Below, piece after piece: positions 51,385 to 60,241 of a stretch of DNA of 64,000 nt. Below the pieces are notes generated by a model, which did not search any database, was not told the DNA's origin, and saw only the letters and a program-made list of their open reading frames with translations. This DNA comes from EA-27 sp964396265 (GTDB lineage: Archaea; Thermoplasmatota; Thermoplasmata; RBG-16-68-12; EA-27). Location: the NCBI GenBank assembly GCA_964396265.1, contig CAYNEM010000012.1, positions 15,844-79,843 on the forward strand, given 5' to 3'. The first letter of the stretch is position 1; each line of letters begins with the position of its first letter. The translations under genes and the position numbers were made by a program.

Positions 51385-53879
51385 AGCCAAAGGCGATCGT
51401 CTTCGGCCTCGTCCTCTTCCTGCTCGCGGCCTCCTTCGGGTTCTTCCCGAGGGCGGCGGCCCAGGACGAGACTGGGGCGCACGGCGGCGACCTCGTCGTC
51501 GCCCTCCAAGACTTCGGCGACGTGAATCCGACGGCGGCGGCAGCGGCGGACCGCAAGGTGCTCGAGCTCATCTACGACTCCCTAGGCCGCATCGATCCGG
51601 TCACGCTGCAGTTCGTACCGTGGGCCGCGTCCGGATGGGCTTACGACGGCGCAAAGAACATCACGGTGACGCTCCGTGGCGACCTGCGCTTCCACGACGG
51701 CGCCGCATACGACGCGGACGCGGTCGTGCGGTCCCTCAACACGTACATGAAGAGCGGGGTCCAGCGATGGAACGTCATCAAAGTCGACGAGCTCACCGTG
51801 CGGTTCGACTTCACGGCCATCAACAGCGCGACATGGAACTACAAGGTCAACAACGAGGCCGGCCCCGGGTTGTTCTACTCGGAAGGCCTCTCCGCGTTCC
51901 TCGCGTGGGACGCCGCAGGGACCCGGAAGTACAGCGGTCCGTTCTCGGTCGCGTCGGAGACAGCGACGCAGCTCCGGATCGTGCCGAATGAGAACCACTT
52001 CGCGGTGCACCCGAACCTGGATTCCATCACGTACCGGTGGCCCTACACGGTCCAGCCGGACGCGAACGGAAGGAGCCTGTTGAACGACGCGGGCTGCGCC
52101 CTCCTGTTCCAGGAGGTCCACCTCATCGGTTGGAACCTGCAGACGAACGACCTGACGAACACGCGGGACTGCGTCTTGGGCTTCGGCGGCTTCCCGGACG
52201 ACCCCATCACGACGATCGTGAACGAGAGCCTCCGGTCGATCCTGAACCCCGACCAGAACCTGACGATGCCTCACGTGCTGACGGCGAAGAACGGGGGGAC
52301 GGACTTCCTGTACTTCGGCCTCTCGTACAACCCGGGGTCCGTCTTCATCGGCGGGCCAGGATCCGCAGGTCAGATGCTCCGCAGCGCGATCTACCAGTTC
52401 GTGAACAAGGGACTGTACCGAAACATCGAGCCGAACTCGATCATCATGCACGGGCTTCAGAACCCCTTCAACACGCCCTGGGCCCCTACAAGCTGCGCGC
52501 CATGGACGCCGTGCAACACGATCGTCGAGGCGGCGACCGTCGTTGCGCCCGCGCCCGTGAACCAGCGGACGAACTCGGACCCGGGAGTGCTGGCGCTGAC
52601 GATGGCCGGGTTCCTCGACCGTGACGGCGACGGCATACGGGAGACGGCAGCAGGCCAGCCGGTGTCGATCACGATCCTGGCGCCTTCGTTCACGTTGGAC
52701 CCGCGGAAGACCACGATGGCGAACGACATGCAGGCCCTCCTGTCCATCGGGCAACTGGACGCCACAGTCGTTGTGTACGACACCTGGGCGGCATTGGACG
52801 CAGCGGTGACTGCGTGCACGACGAGCTGCCTCTACGTCACGCGGTACACGGCCGCGACGCAGATGCCGGACTGGGTCTACGACGTTGCGGAGATCCGCGC
52901 AGCGGGCGACACCGCGACGGACCTGCACCTGAACCTGGGTTCGCGCAGCTCGTGGACGCTGGCAGACAGGACCCTCCACGTGGGTCACGTGTCCCACCTC
53001 GCGGGCGCGGCGGCAGACTTCCTGCCCGTCCTCCACTTCGACACGCTCGAGGGATACGACTTCCAGTCGTTCAGCGGCTGGGTGAACACGTTCGGCGGGA
53101 TCAACAACTTCTGGTCCCTCACGCAGCTACGCCTGCCCGCGATGGGCGGCCTCCACGTGCGCGCAAGCATCTTCCCGCTCGGCCTCGGGCCGGGCGAGAC
53201 CGGCGCCGTGCAGGTCGAGGTCCGCGACGACGCCGGCGTGCTCATCCCCGGCGTGGACGTTGCGCTGGCCTCGGGCTTCGCGGGTGCGCTGACGAGCATG
53301 AGCGGCGTGACGAGCGCCACCGGGACGTTCCGGACGGACTACACGGCCCCGACGTTGACGGCGACACAGGACGACACGGTGTGGGTCACGGTGACGAAGG
53401 TCCAGTACACGGGCGACCAGGCTTCGACGTCCGTGACCGTGCATCCGCCGCTCGACGGCCTGCTCTCCGTCGTGGTGACGACATCCGACGCTTCCATCGC
53501 CTTCGACGGGAGCGCGACGATCACCGTGACCGTGCGGGACGCCTTGGGGGTTGCGGTCTTGGGCGCGCAAGTCGTCCTGTCGACGGACCTGCCTGGCGGG
53601 ACGTTCCTGGACGCCTCGGGCGCGACAACCGCGACCGGCGTGTACTCGACGACGTTCACCCCAGACGTCCGCCAGGGCATGGCGTATCAGATCCTCGCGG
53701 AAGTGTCGTACGGAGGGTACGACAGCGCGTCGGACAACGTGCGCGTGGACGTCGGGAGCAATCCGGGATCCGTGACACCGGTCCAGACCGTGCCGGGCTT
53801 CGAGGCCGTGGCGGCGATTGGCGCGATCGCGCTGACGTTCGCCCTGGTGGCCCTCGCGCGGCGGCGAAGGGAAGACTGA
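51381..53879 (+). CDS. SBP_bac_5-type binding protein with PGF-CTERM tail
   Basis: A signal peptide (1-27) precedes a dipeptide/oligopeptide-binding fold (LELIYDSLGRIDPVTLQFVPW, ITVTLRGDLRFHDGAAYDADAVV), then two Ig-like domains (VTSATGTFRTDYTAPTLTA and a second copy). The end PGFEAVAAIGAIALTFALVALARRRRED is the tripartite PGF-CTERM signal (PGF, TM, Arg cluster) recognised by archaeosortase A. It starts inside the protease stop (ATGA). No permease or ATPase lies nearby, so it may capture protease products at the surface. Confidence 0.9.
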   Translation: MKPKAIVFGLVLFLLAASFGFFPRAAAQDETGAHGGDLVVALQDFGDVNPTAAAAADRKVLELIYDSLGRIDPVTLQFVPWAASGWAYDGAKNITVTLRGDLRFHDGAAYDADAVVRSLNTYMKSGVQRWNVIKVDELTVRFDFTAINSATWNYKVNNEAGPGLFYSEGLSAFLAWDAAGTRKYSGPFSVASETATQLRIVPNENHFAVHPNLDSITYRWPYTVQPDANGRSLLNDAGCALLFQEVHLIGWNLQTNDLTNTRDCVLGFGGFPDDPITTIVNESLRSILNPDQNLTMPHVLTAKNGGTDFLYFGLSYNPGSVFIGGPGSAGQMLRSAIYQFVNKGLYRNIEPNSIIMHGLQNPFNTPWAPTSCAPWTPCNTIVEAATVVAPAPVNQRTNSDPGVLALTMAGFLDRDGDGIRETAAGQPVSITILAPSFTLDPRKTTMANDMQALLSIGQLDATVVVYDTWAALDAAVTACTTSCLYVTRYTAATQMPDWVYDVAEIRAAGDTATDLHLNLGSRSSWTLADRTLHVGHVSHLAGAAADFLPVLHFDTLEGYDFQSFSGWVNTFGGINNFWSLTQLRLPAMGGLHVRASIFPLGLGPGETGAVQVEVRDDAGVLIPGVDVALASGFAGALTSMSGVTSATGTFRTDYTAPTLTATQDDTVWVTVTKVQYTGDQASTSVTVHPPLDGLLSVVVTTSDASIAFDGSATITVTVRDALGVAVLGAQVVLSTDLPGGTFLDASGATTATGVYSTTFTPDVRQGMAYQILAEVSYGGYDSASDNVRVDVGSNPGSVTPVQTVPGFEAVAAIGAIALTFALVALARRRRED

Positions 53880-53883
53880 CCGT

Positions 53884-53903
53884 CTTCCCCCCTTTCCCTT
53901 TTG
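53884..53903 (+). terminator. Pyrimidine-rich tract after the secreted-protein operon
   Basis: A C/T-run of about 20 bases starting 5 bp after the stop resembles archaeal T-rich terminators, though mixed with C. Evidence is compositional only. Confidence 0.35.
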
Positions 53904-53956
53904 CCACGTCGCCTCGCGTGACCAACGTTTAAGGCGGTCTTGCCCATCTTCGGCGC

Positions 53957-54484
53957 ATGCTCGTCGCGCTGACCGGGACCCCGGGGACGGGCAAGTCGTC
54001 CGCGGGCGAAGTGCTCGCGCAACGCGGGTACCACGTCGTGGACCTCGACGCTGCCGCCAGCGAGCTGGGCCTCACGGAGCGGGAGGAGGACGGGACGACG
54101 GTCGTGGACGTCGAGGGCCTCGCGAGCAAGCTGCATGTCCCGACGAAAGTGGCAGTCCTCCGTGGACACTACGCGCATCAGATGCCCGTGAACGTGATCG
54201 TCGTCCTGCGATGCCATCCGCGGGAGCTCTGGAAGCGGCTCGAGGCCCGCGGGTGGTCGCCCGAGAAGATCCGGGAGAACGTGGAAGCGGAGGCGATCGA
54301 CGTCGTCCTGCAGGAGGCGGTCGAGCGCGGGCCGCCCGTGTACGAGGTCGACACCACCGCCAAGACCCCGGACGCCGCCGCGGACGAGGTCCTGGACATC
54401 CTTCAGGGGCGGATCGCCGGCCACGAGCCGGGCCGGCTCGACTGGAGCGAGGAGGTGACGTGGATTGGTGCTCGAGGCGTATAG
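53957..54484 (+). CDS. AK6/Fap7-type adenylate kinase-like NTPase
   Basis: A 175-aa P-loop protein with GTPGTGKSS (7-15), RGHYAHQ and the long NMP-binding helix region ENVEAEAIDVVLQEAVE, as in archaeal COG1936/AK6 proteins that assist 40S/30S ribosome assembly and have adenylate kinase activity. GTTTAAGG at 53927-53934 lies about 27 bp upstream. It overlaps the next gene by 20 bp. Confidence 0.9.
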   Translation: MLVALTGTPGTGKSSAGEVLAQRGYHVVDLDAAASELGLTEREEDGTTVVDVEGLASKLHVPTKVAVLRGHYAHQMPVNVIVVLRCHPRELWKRLEARGWSPEKIRENVEAEAIDVVLQEAVERGPPVYEVDTTAKTPDAAADEVLDILQGRIAGHEPGRLDWSEEVTWIGARGV

Positions 54485-55085
54485 AGACATCGCGGACCGC
54501 ATCCTCCTGCCCCTCGCTCGGCGGCTGCGGGGCGTGAGCCCCAACGCACTGAGCGCCCTCGCGTTCCTGGTGGCGGTGGGCGCCGGCCTTGCGTTCTACC
54601 TCGCGATTTCTGCCCTGCTCCTCCTCGCGATCCTACTCATCTTCCTGAACGCGATCCTCGACGCCCTCGACGGACGCGTCGCGAAGCTCACGGGGCGCGC
54701 GAGCGCGCGCGGCGACTTCCTGGACCACGTCCTCGACCGCTACGCGGATGTCTTCATCATCGGCGGCATCGCCCTCGGCGGCTACGGGAACCTGCTCGTC
54801 GGGTTCTTCGCGGTCCTCGGGGTGATCCTCGCCTCGTATATGGGGACGCAGGCGCAGGCCGTCGGCCTGGGCCGCGACTACCGCGGGCTCATGGGCCGCG
54901 CGGACCGCCTCGTGATCCTGTTCTTCGCGGCATGGATCCAGCTGTTTGCCGACCCCTTCGGCGCGGGCGGCGGGCTCCTCGTGTACACGCCCCTCACGCT
55001 TGCCCTCGTCGTGTTCGCGGTCCTCGGGCAGGTCACCGCGGTCCAGCGGGCGGTCAAGGCTTGGCGGCAGTTGGGGGCCGGCTGA
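54465..55085 (+). CDS. CDP-alcohol phosphatidyltransferase
   Basis: Integral membrane enzyme with the family motif DALDGRVAK ... GDFLDHVLDRYAD (DxxDGxxAx8GxxxDxxxD) in the first third and about six helices. In archaea such enzymes attach inositol phosphate or other alcohols to CDP-archaeol. TTG 54465 (or GTG 54468) is preceded by GGAGGTGA at 54451-54458. Transcription is clearly linked to the AK6 gene and to the phosphatase downstream. Confidence 0.9.
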   Translation: MVLEAYRDIADRILLPLARRLRGVSPNALSALAFLVAVGAGLAFYLAISALLLLAILLIFLNAILDALDGRVAKLTGRASARGDFLDHVLDRYADVFIIGGIALGGYGNLLVGFFAVLGVILASYMGTQAQAVGLGRDYRGLMGRADRLVILFFAAWIQLFADPFGAGGGLLVYTPLTLALVVFAVLGQVTAVQRAVKAWRQLGAG

Positions 55086-55087
55086 GG

Positions 55088-56314
55088 ATGCGGGCGGACG
55101 CAGTCGAGGCCCGCCTCCGGCGCGGCACGACGCCCCTTGGCGGCGTTCGACCTCGGTACCAGGACCTCGGCCTCCCGAACCTGATGGCGAGCGCGCTCGA
55201 GGCCGCGCGCGTTCCCGCTCCGTCGCCGCCAATCCCGCGGGAGTTCCTCGACCCGGATCTACTCCGATCCCGCCAGACGGTCGTCCTCGCGGTCGACGGC
55301 CTTGGCTACATGCAGCTCCTCGCCGCGAAGAAGGAGCTGGGAGGCCTCGCCCTCCTGGACGCCGCCAAAACGGACGGCGCGCTCTTCCCTCTGACCTCGA
55401 CGTGTCCGTCGACGACCGTCGCCGCGATTGGGAGCCTGTGCACCGCTCGACCGCCGCAGGACCACGGCCTCGTCGGGTACCGTCTCTATCTCCGCGAGTT
55501 TGGCGGCATCGCGAACATGATCCGGTTCGCCCCGATCGACCGTTCCAGGCCGCCGTACGACCCAGAGGGATTCGTCCCCGTGCCCACCGCGTTCGAACTG
55601 GCGGCGCGGAAACGCGTGCGGTCTCGCGTGGTCACGCGCGGCCGGTTCATCGGCAGCCCGCTGTCCAAGATGATCCATCGAGGGGCGGAGGTCCAGGGTT
55701 ATGTGGGCGCATCGGACTTCGGGGTCCGCCTCCGGGACGCCCTCACGCGACGCCGCCGGAGGCTTGTGTTCGCGTACTGGGACCTCGTCGACAGCATCTG
55801 CCACGTCTACGGGACGCGCACGGAGGAGTTCTACGCGGAGGTGGCGGCGTTCGACGCGATCATGGAACGCGAGGTGCTGCGGAAGACCAAGGACGTCACG
55901 ATCCTCCTCACCGCGGACCACGGTCACGTGAACGCTCTCAAGAAGGGCCATCTCGACCTTCGGCAGCGGTCGACCGTCCTCGACGCGATCGCGATGCAAC
56001 CGACCGGGGAGCCGCGGCTCCTCTACCTGCACGCGAAGGAAGGGGATACGGAGCGCCTCGCAGGTCTGGCGGCGGACGCGTTCCGCGGGAAGGCGCGGGT
56101 GTGCACCGCCAAGGAGGCGTTCGATGCCGGGCTCTTCGGCGTGGGGCCTCCGCCGCCAAACGCGATGGACCGTGTCGGGGACGTGCTCATCATGCCGACT
56201 GGGACCGGCGCGATCTTCGGCGGCTTCGTCGGCGAGCACCCGGACCTCGTCGGCCGCCACGGGGGCCTCAGCGCGGACGAGATGCTCGTGCCGTGCCTCG
56301 TCGCACGCCTCTAG
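55088..56314 (+). CDS. Alkaline-phosphatase-superfamily hydrolase
   Basis: AVDGLGYM and the nucleophile region TSTCPSTTVAAIG, DLVDSICHVYG, TADHGHVNA and HGGLSADEMLVP are the metal and nucleophile motifs of type I phosphodiesterase/nucleotide pyrophosphatases. The 408-aa protein has no signal peptide, so it is cytosolic. Three bases separate it from the lipid synthase gene, suggesting a role in phospholipid head-group or nucleotide metabolism. Its TAG shares CTAG with the convergent priL stop. Confidence 0.88.
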   Translation: MRADAVEARLRRGTTPLGGVRPRYQDLGLPNLMASALEAARVPAPSPPIPREFLDPDLLRSRQTVVLAVDGLGYMQLLAAKKELGGLALLDAAKTDGALFPLTSTCPSTTVAAIGSLCTARPPQDHGLVGYRLYLREFGGIANMIRFAPIDRSRPPYDPEGFVPVPTAFELAARKRVRSRVVTRGRFIGSPLSKMIHRGAEVQGYVGASDFGVRLRDALTRRRRRLVFAYWDLVDSICHVYGTRTEEFYAEVAAFDAIMEREVLRKTKDVTILLTADHGHVNALKKGHLDLRQRSTVLDAIAMQPTGEPRLLYLHAKEGDTERLAGLAADAFRGKARVCTAKEAFDAGLFGVGPPPPNAMDRVGDVLIMPTGTGAIFGGFVGEHPDLVGRHGGLSADEMLVPCLVARL

Positions 56315-57357
56315 GTCTTCTTGGCGGCGGTCGTCCCCTTGCCCCGGCCCGAATCCTGTGGCGCCTTTCGGCGGTAGTACGTGAGCGGGTGCGTCAACGT
56401 GAGGCACAGCGCGTCCGGCCCCGGGCACAACCCGTACGACTTCATCGTGGAGCACTCCGGGGGCGTGTACTCCGTCGCACCCTTCTCCCCTGTGATGTGG
56501 CCGATCTGGTACTTCGTGACGTCCGCGGCGAAGTCCGGCACGTCCCCGAACACGCGGTAGATCTCCTCGTTCGAGAGGCCGACGTGGTGGAGGAACGCGA
56601 CGATCGCGAAGCGGCCCATGTGGCTCACGTTCTCGTGGCCCTGGATCGCCGCCAGGATGTTGTACATGCACGGCGGGAAGCGCGTGATGCGGATCGCGCC
56701 GACGTCCTCGGCCTTCCAGTGCTTCCGGTGCTCGCCGAGCACGCGGCGGATCTCGCGGACCTCGTCGTCGAACGCGTCGAGGATGAGGTCGTTCACGGGG
56801 AGCGGCAGCTCCGCATCGATCTTGCGCTGGACCGCGTTCTGCAGTACGCGGACGGACTTCTCCTTCGGGAGGAGCACGTACCCGCTCGCGACGCGCTGGT
56901 TGATCAGCTTCCAGTCCTTGTCCCGCATCTGGTCCGTGAACCTCAGGAAGTCCGTGAAGTGCATGCGGAAGCCACCATCGTCTTGCGAGAGGTCGAGGTT
57001 CAGCTCCGCGGCGGCCGTCCGCAGGAAGGGGGCGTCCTCATCGAGGAACCGGCGGTGCGCGAGCTTCGCCTCCGCGACGGCATACCGCCGCGTCAGGAAG
57101 GGGTCCGACGTCGCCGAGACGATCATCCGCGCGATCGGGTAGGAGAGCAGTTCGTTGAGTGCGTCCGCCTCCGAGTTCGTCGGCCGGTCCGCGATCTCGA
57201 ACTTCTCGAGGGCGGTGAGGACTCGGTCATAGCCCAGCACGCGAGCGCGGTCATATGCGCGGCCCGTGAGTAGCTCCTCGAGGACGACGTTCTCCGCCTT
57301 CACGCGCTCGGAGGACTCCCGAAGGAACGGGTAGCGCGCGAGGATCCGCAGGTCCAT
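56311..57357 (-). CDS. priL: DNA primase large subunit PriL
   Basis: Partner of PriS in RNA primer synthesis. The N-terminal helical domain is followed by the C-terminal Fe-S part with conserved cysteines (PPCMYN, PPECSTMKSYGLCPG, DALCLTL). GRFAIVAFLHHVGL is typical of the archaeal subunit. ATG 57357 is chosen, as CCTTATCCG sits about 27 bp upstream and sequence before it is not alignable. Its stop shares CTAG with the convergent hydrolase. PriS is not in the window. Confidence 0.92.
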   Translation of the reverse strand: MDLRILARYPFLRESSERVKAENVVLEELLTGRAYDRARVLGYDRVLTALEKFEIADRPTNSEADALNELLSYPIARMIVSATSDPFLTRRYAVAEAKLAHRRFLDEDAPFLRTAAAELNLDLSQDDGGFRMHFTDFLRFTDQMRDKDWKLINQRVASGYVLLPKEKSVRVLQNAVQRKIDAELPLPVNDLILDAFDDEVREIRRVLGEHRKHWKAEDVGAIRITRFPPCMYNILAAIQGHENVSHMGRFAIVAFLHHVGLSNEEIYRVFGDVPDFAADVTKYQIGHITGEKGATEYTPPECSTMKSYGLCPGPDALCLTLTHPLTYYRRKAPQDSGRGKGTTAAKKT

Positions 57358-57476
57358 CGGCGCGTAGACCGTCCCGACCACGGATAAGGATTGCCCGTAC
57401 GTGTGCGAAGGTAGTCCTCGAGGATTGAACCAATCAAGACATGTGGACAGAACGGCATCCGAGGTGAGAGCGGATC

Positions 57477-57902
57477 GTGTCCGTCGCAGCTTTGGCAATA
57501 GTGCTGGCGGTCTCCTTCGCTTCATGGGCGATCTCGCCCGCGAGCATCGAGGAGGGACTCTCGACCCGGCCGATACTGCCCACCCAGTCTATTCTGTGGG
57601 TAAGCCCCGCCCATGGAGAGGAGAACGTTTCGCTCGATCGGCCCATTGTCATCGCCTCTTCAGAGCCGATGAACTCCAGTTCGATCTCTTGGACCATCAT
57701 TCCGCCCGTTACCGAGTCCGGCTACTCATGGTCCAACGGCAGCTCGGTCCTTACAATCTCACACGATCCATTCGCGCCATGGAGCCAGTACACGGTCCTT
57801 TTCATGGGAGCCCCCGATCCTGGCGGGGTCCCGAACCCCTGGTCGTTCCGAACCGTCGCAGTCCTGCTACCCGCTGAGAACCTCGAGATCAAACGGATAT
57901 GA
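57477..57902 (+). CDS. Secreted Ig-like (Big_5) protein
   Basis: A signal peptide or anchor (VAALAIVLAVSFASWA) leads into one SbsA/Big_5 type Ig-like domain (SPAHGEENVSLDRPIVIASSEPM ... YTVLFMGAPDPGGVPNPWSF). GTG start. Composition is a little less GC-rich than neighbours. It may be a surface protein; the function is open. Confidence 0.7.
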   Translation: MSVAALAIVLAVSFASWAISPASIEEGLSTRPILPTQSILWVSPAHGEENVSLDRPIVIASSEPMNSSSISWTIIPPVTESGYSWSNGSSVLTISHDPFAPWSQYTVLFMGAPDPGGVPNPWSFRTVAVLLPAENLEIKRI

Positions 57903-57912
57903 CCGCCGCCCC

Positions 57913-58455
57913 CTAGCGCCGATACGTCGGGTGTTCCGTCGTCCTCCGCTCTTTCCGCTGGACCCACACCGCGGCCTGAAACAGGAACGAGGAGAGCCGG
58001 TTCAGGTAGCGCAGGAGTTCGGGATTGAGCTTCTCTCTACGTGCGAGGGCGACGCACCGCCGCTCGGCCCGTCGCACGACGGTCCGCGCGTAATGGAGGC
58101 TCGCGACCGCCGGGGAACCGCGAGGCATTACAAACTCCCGGATCTCGCCGACGTCGATCCCTTCCATCGCGACCTCGAGCGCGAGGACCTCGTCCTTCGA
58201 GACGCGCGGGACCTTCGCCCGCGAGCCCGCCTTCGTCGCGACCTCCGCGCCCACGGTGAACAGGACGTTCTGCACCTGACGGAGCGTGTCCGTCACGAGT
58301 CCCTCTATCTGCGCGGAGAGGGCAACGCCGATGGCCGCGTTCGCCTCGTCGACGTCCCCCACTGCCTCGATCCGCGCGTGGTCCTTCGAGACCCGCGGGC
58401 CGCCAAGGAGGCCCGTCGTCCCGGCATCGCCCGAACGCGTGTAGAGGCGGCCCAC
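57913..58455 (-). CDS. ATP:cob(I)alamin adenosyltransferase (PduO/MMAB type)
   Basis: The N-terminal YTRSGDAGTTGLLGG nucleotide motif, GDVDEANAAIGVAL and the C-terminal LRYLNRLSSFLFQAA helix define the PduO-type enzyme that makes adenosylcobalamin. The host therefore uses a B12-dependent enzyme such as methylmalonyl-CoA mutase, not seen here. GTG start with CATAAATAC about 20 bp upstream. Confidence 0.92.
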   Translation of the reverse strand: MGRLYTRSGDAGTTGLLGGPRVSKDHARIEAVGDVDEANAAIGVALSAQIEGLVTDTLRQVQNVLFTVGAEVATKAGSRAKVPRVSKDEVLALEVAMEGIDVGEIREFVMPRGSPAVASLHYARTVVRRAERRCVALARREKLNPELLRYLNRLSSFLFQAAVWVQRKERRTTEHPTYRR

Positions 58456-58479
58456 GGCCCGGGAAGGGGCCCACCGTAT

Positions 58480-59463
58480 TTATGGGCTGTTCCGCGGGTC
58501 CTGCACGGAGGCCACGAATCCCGCCTGCGGCGCGCCGCGGGACGACCGTGCGGGCGCACCGGAGCCCGTAGAGGACGAGCGCCCTGCTCGCATCTCTCCC
58601 GCCAAGGCCTCGAGGCGTCGGACGCGCTCCTTCATTGGTGGGTGCGTTGAGAAGAGGGTCGCGAGCGCGCTCCCTCGGAACGGGTTCACGATGAACAGGG
58701 AGGCGGACGCAGGATTCCCGCGCTGGAACGGGTGGCGGCGGTTCGCATCTTCCAGCTTCACGAGCGCGTCCGCGAGTGCCTGTGGGGCGCCGAGGTTGCG
58801 CGCGCCAACGAGGTCCGCCTTGTACTCCCGGCTCCGGGAGATCGCGAACTGGACGAGCATCGCCGCCAACGGCGCGGTGATCCCGACCACGACCGCGAGG
58901 AGAAGGTCCGCACCGCCGCTTTGGCGGTTCCGCCCCCTAGAGCCCCACATCATGTTGTACCAGAGCATGCGGGCCATGAACGCGATCGCGCCCGCGAGGG
59001 TCGCGGCGATCGACATGATGAGGATGTCGCGGTCCTTGATGTGCGCCATCTCGTGCGCCATCACCCCCGTGAGCTCGCGCTCGTCGAGCAGGTTCAGGAT
59101 GCCCTCCGTGGCGGCGACGACCGCGTTGTTCGGGTTCCGGCCGGTCGCGAAGGCGTTCGGCGTCTTCGAAGGGACGAGGGCGACCTTCGGCATCGGGAGG
59201 CCGGACAGCTCCGCGGCGCGGCGGACGATGCGGTGGAGCTTCGGCGCCTCCTGCTCCGTGACGATCCGCGCGCGGTACGACCACAACACGATCTTGTGGG
59301 CCCAGAAGTACGCGATGAAGTTCATGGCGCTCGCGAGGAGGAGGAACAGGAGGGCCCCCAGGACCCAGTTCCTGAGGAAGAAGCCTCCGATGAGCCAGCC
59401 GATGAGCATGAACATGCCTGACAGGAGGAACATGAGCGCGATCGTGCGCAGGTTCGGGTGCAC
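58480..59463 (-). CDS. htpX: HtpX-type M48 membrane metalloprotease
   Basis: Two N-terminal helices, then the zinc motif MAHEMAHIKDRD (His137, Glu138, His141), the NAFATGRNP region, and a downstream Glu in SREYKADLVGAR. It degrades misfolded membrane proteins. GTG 59463 is chosen because TTCTTATCAGA lies 26 bp upstream; a longer start would run into the abiEii-like gene. A C-terminal Ser/Gly/Pro tail (TGSGAPARSSRGAPQ) is unusual. Confidence 0.92.
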   Translation of the reverse strand: MHPNLRTIALMFLLSGMFMLIGWLIGGFFLRNWVLGALLFLLLASAMNFIAYFWAHKIVLWSYRARIVTEQEAPKLHRIVRRAAELSGLPMPKVALVPSKTPNAFATGRNPNNAVVAATEGILNLLDERELTGVMAHEMAHIKDRDILIMSIAATLAGAIAFMARMLWYNMMWGSRGRNRQSGGADLLLAVVVGITAPLAAMLVQFAISRSREYKADLVGARNLGAPQALADALVKLEDANRRHPFQRGNPASASLFIVNPFRGSALATLFSTHPPMKERVRRLEALAGEMRAGRSSSTGSGAPARSSRGAPQAGFVASVQDPRNSP

Positions 59464-59536
59464 TGACAGGACGAGCCGAGGGTCTGATAAGAACTTTGCC
59501 TCGGCATGCCCTGGCTCCGAAGTGTGAGAGCTCGCG

Positions 59537-60241
59537 TCACAACTCTGCGCCAAGCCTCTTGCAGAAATCCCGAGCCGCATCCAGATACGCGACGCTCTTT
59601 CGCTCATCGAGGACGAACGAGCCCTTCAGGGCATCACGAAAATGAAGCGTTTCGAGCGACTCCGAGAGGGAGCGAATCCGTTGCTGGACAAGCGCCTTCG
59701 GCACGCGTTGCAGGAGACCCGCGACGACGCCGTAGTCGGCGATTCCGCGAGAGAGGATGGCCACATCGCGGAGGTCCACCTTCCGGCCCGCGGCGAGCTT
59801 CAGCGCGATCAGGACTTCGCGGTCCGCCACGAGGGGCATCGCCGTCTTCGCAGGGTCCACGCCGCGCACGAGACGTCTTGAAGCCATGGGGCGCAGCTCA
59901 GCGAACGAGAACGACGCGCCGCTGCGACGATCCGCAACGCCATCGATCAGGAGGTCGACACCGATCGTCCTTCCCCTCGGCCCTCGAGACCATCGGTCGG
60001 CGTGCCCTGGAAGAGTCCGGTCGCCGGTCCACGTCGCGACGACCTGAAATCCCTTCTCCGCTAGGGCTGTGCGGAGACGGTCGGCCGTGGCTTCCGTCGT
60101 GACGAGATCGAGGTCGACGGAGAACCGAGACAGCCCAAAGGCGCTGACGGCATAGCCTCCGATCAGGATCGCTTCTTCCCCTTGAAACGAAACGAGGACG
60201 TCAAAGCATCCCTCTTCGCGCTCGAGGGCGAGAATCGTCAT
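59537..60241 (-). CDS. AbiEii-like nucleotidyltransferase (toxin-type)
   Basis: Polymerase-beta-like fold: AILIGGYAVSAFG (Gly28, Gly29) and FSVDLDLV (Asp43, Asp45) with a helical C-terminus. In type IV systems AbiEii modifies tRNA and blocks translation. It overlaps the upstream winged-helix gene by four bases (60238-60241). The pair matches AbiEi/AbiEii in order and size. Confidence 0.78.
   Translation of the reverse strand: MTILALEREEGCFDVLVSFQGEEAILIGGYAVSAFGLSRFSVDLDLVTTEATADRLRTALAEKGFQVVATWTGDRTLPGHADRWSRGPRGRTIGVDLLIDGVADRRSGASFSFAELRPMASRRLVRGVDPAKTAMPLVADREVLIALKLAAGRKVDLRDVAILSRGIADYGVVAGLLQRVPKALVQQRIRSLSESLETLHFRDALKGSFVLDERKSVAYLDAARDFCKRLGAEL

Noticed and set aside
54932..55087. 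Longer N-terminus for the phosphatase-superfamily gene
   Set aside because: It would lie inside the CDP-alcohol transferase gene; the ATG at 55088 follows that stop by two bases and fits the family start.
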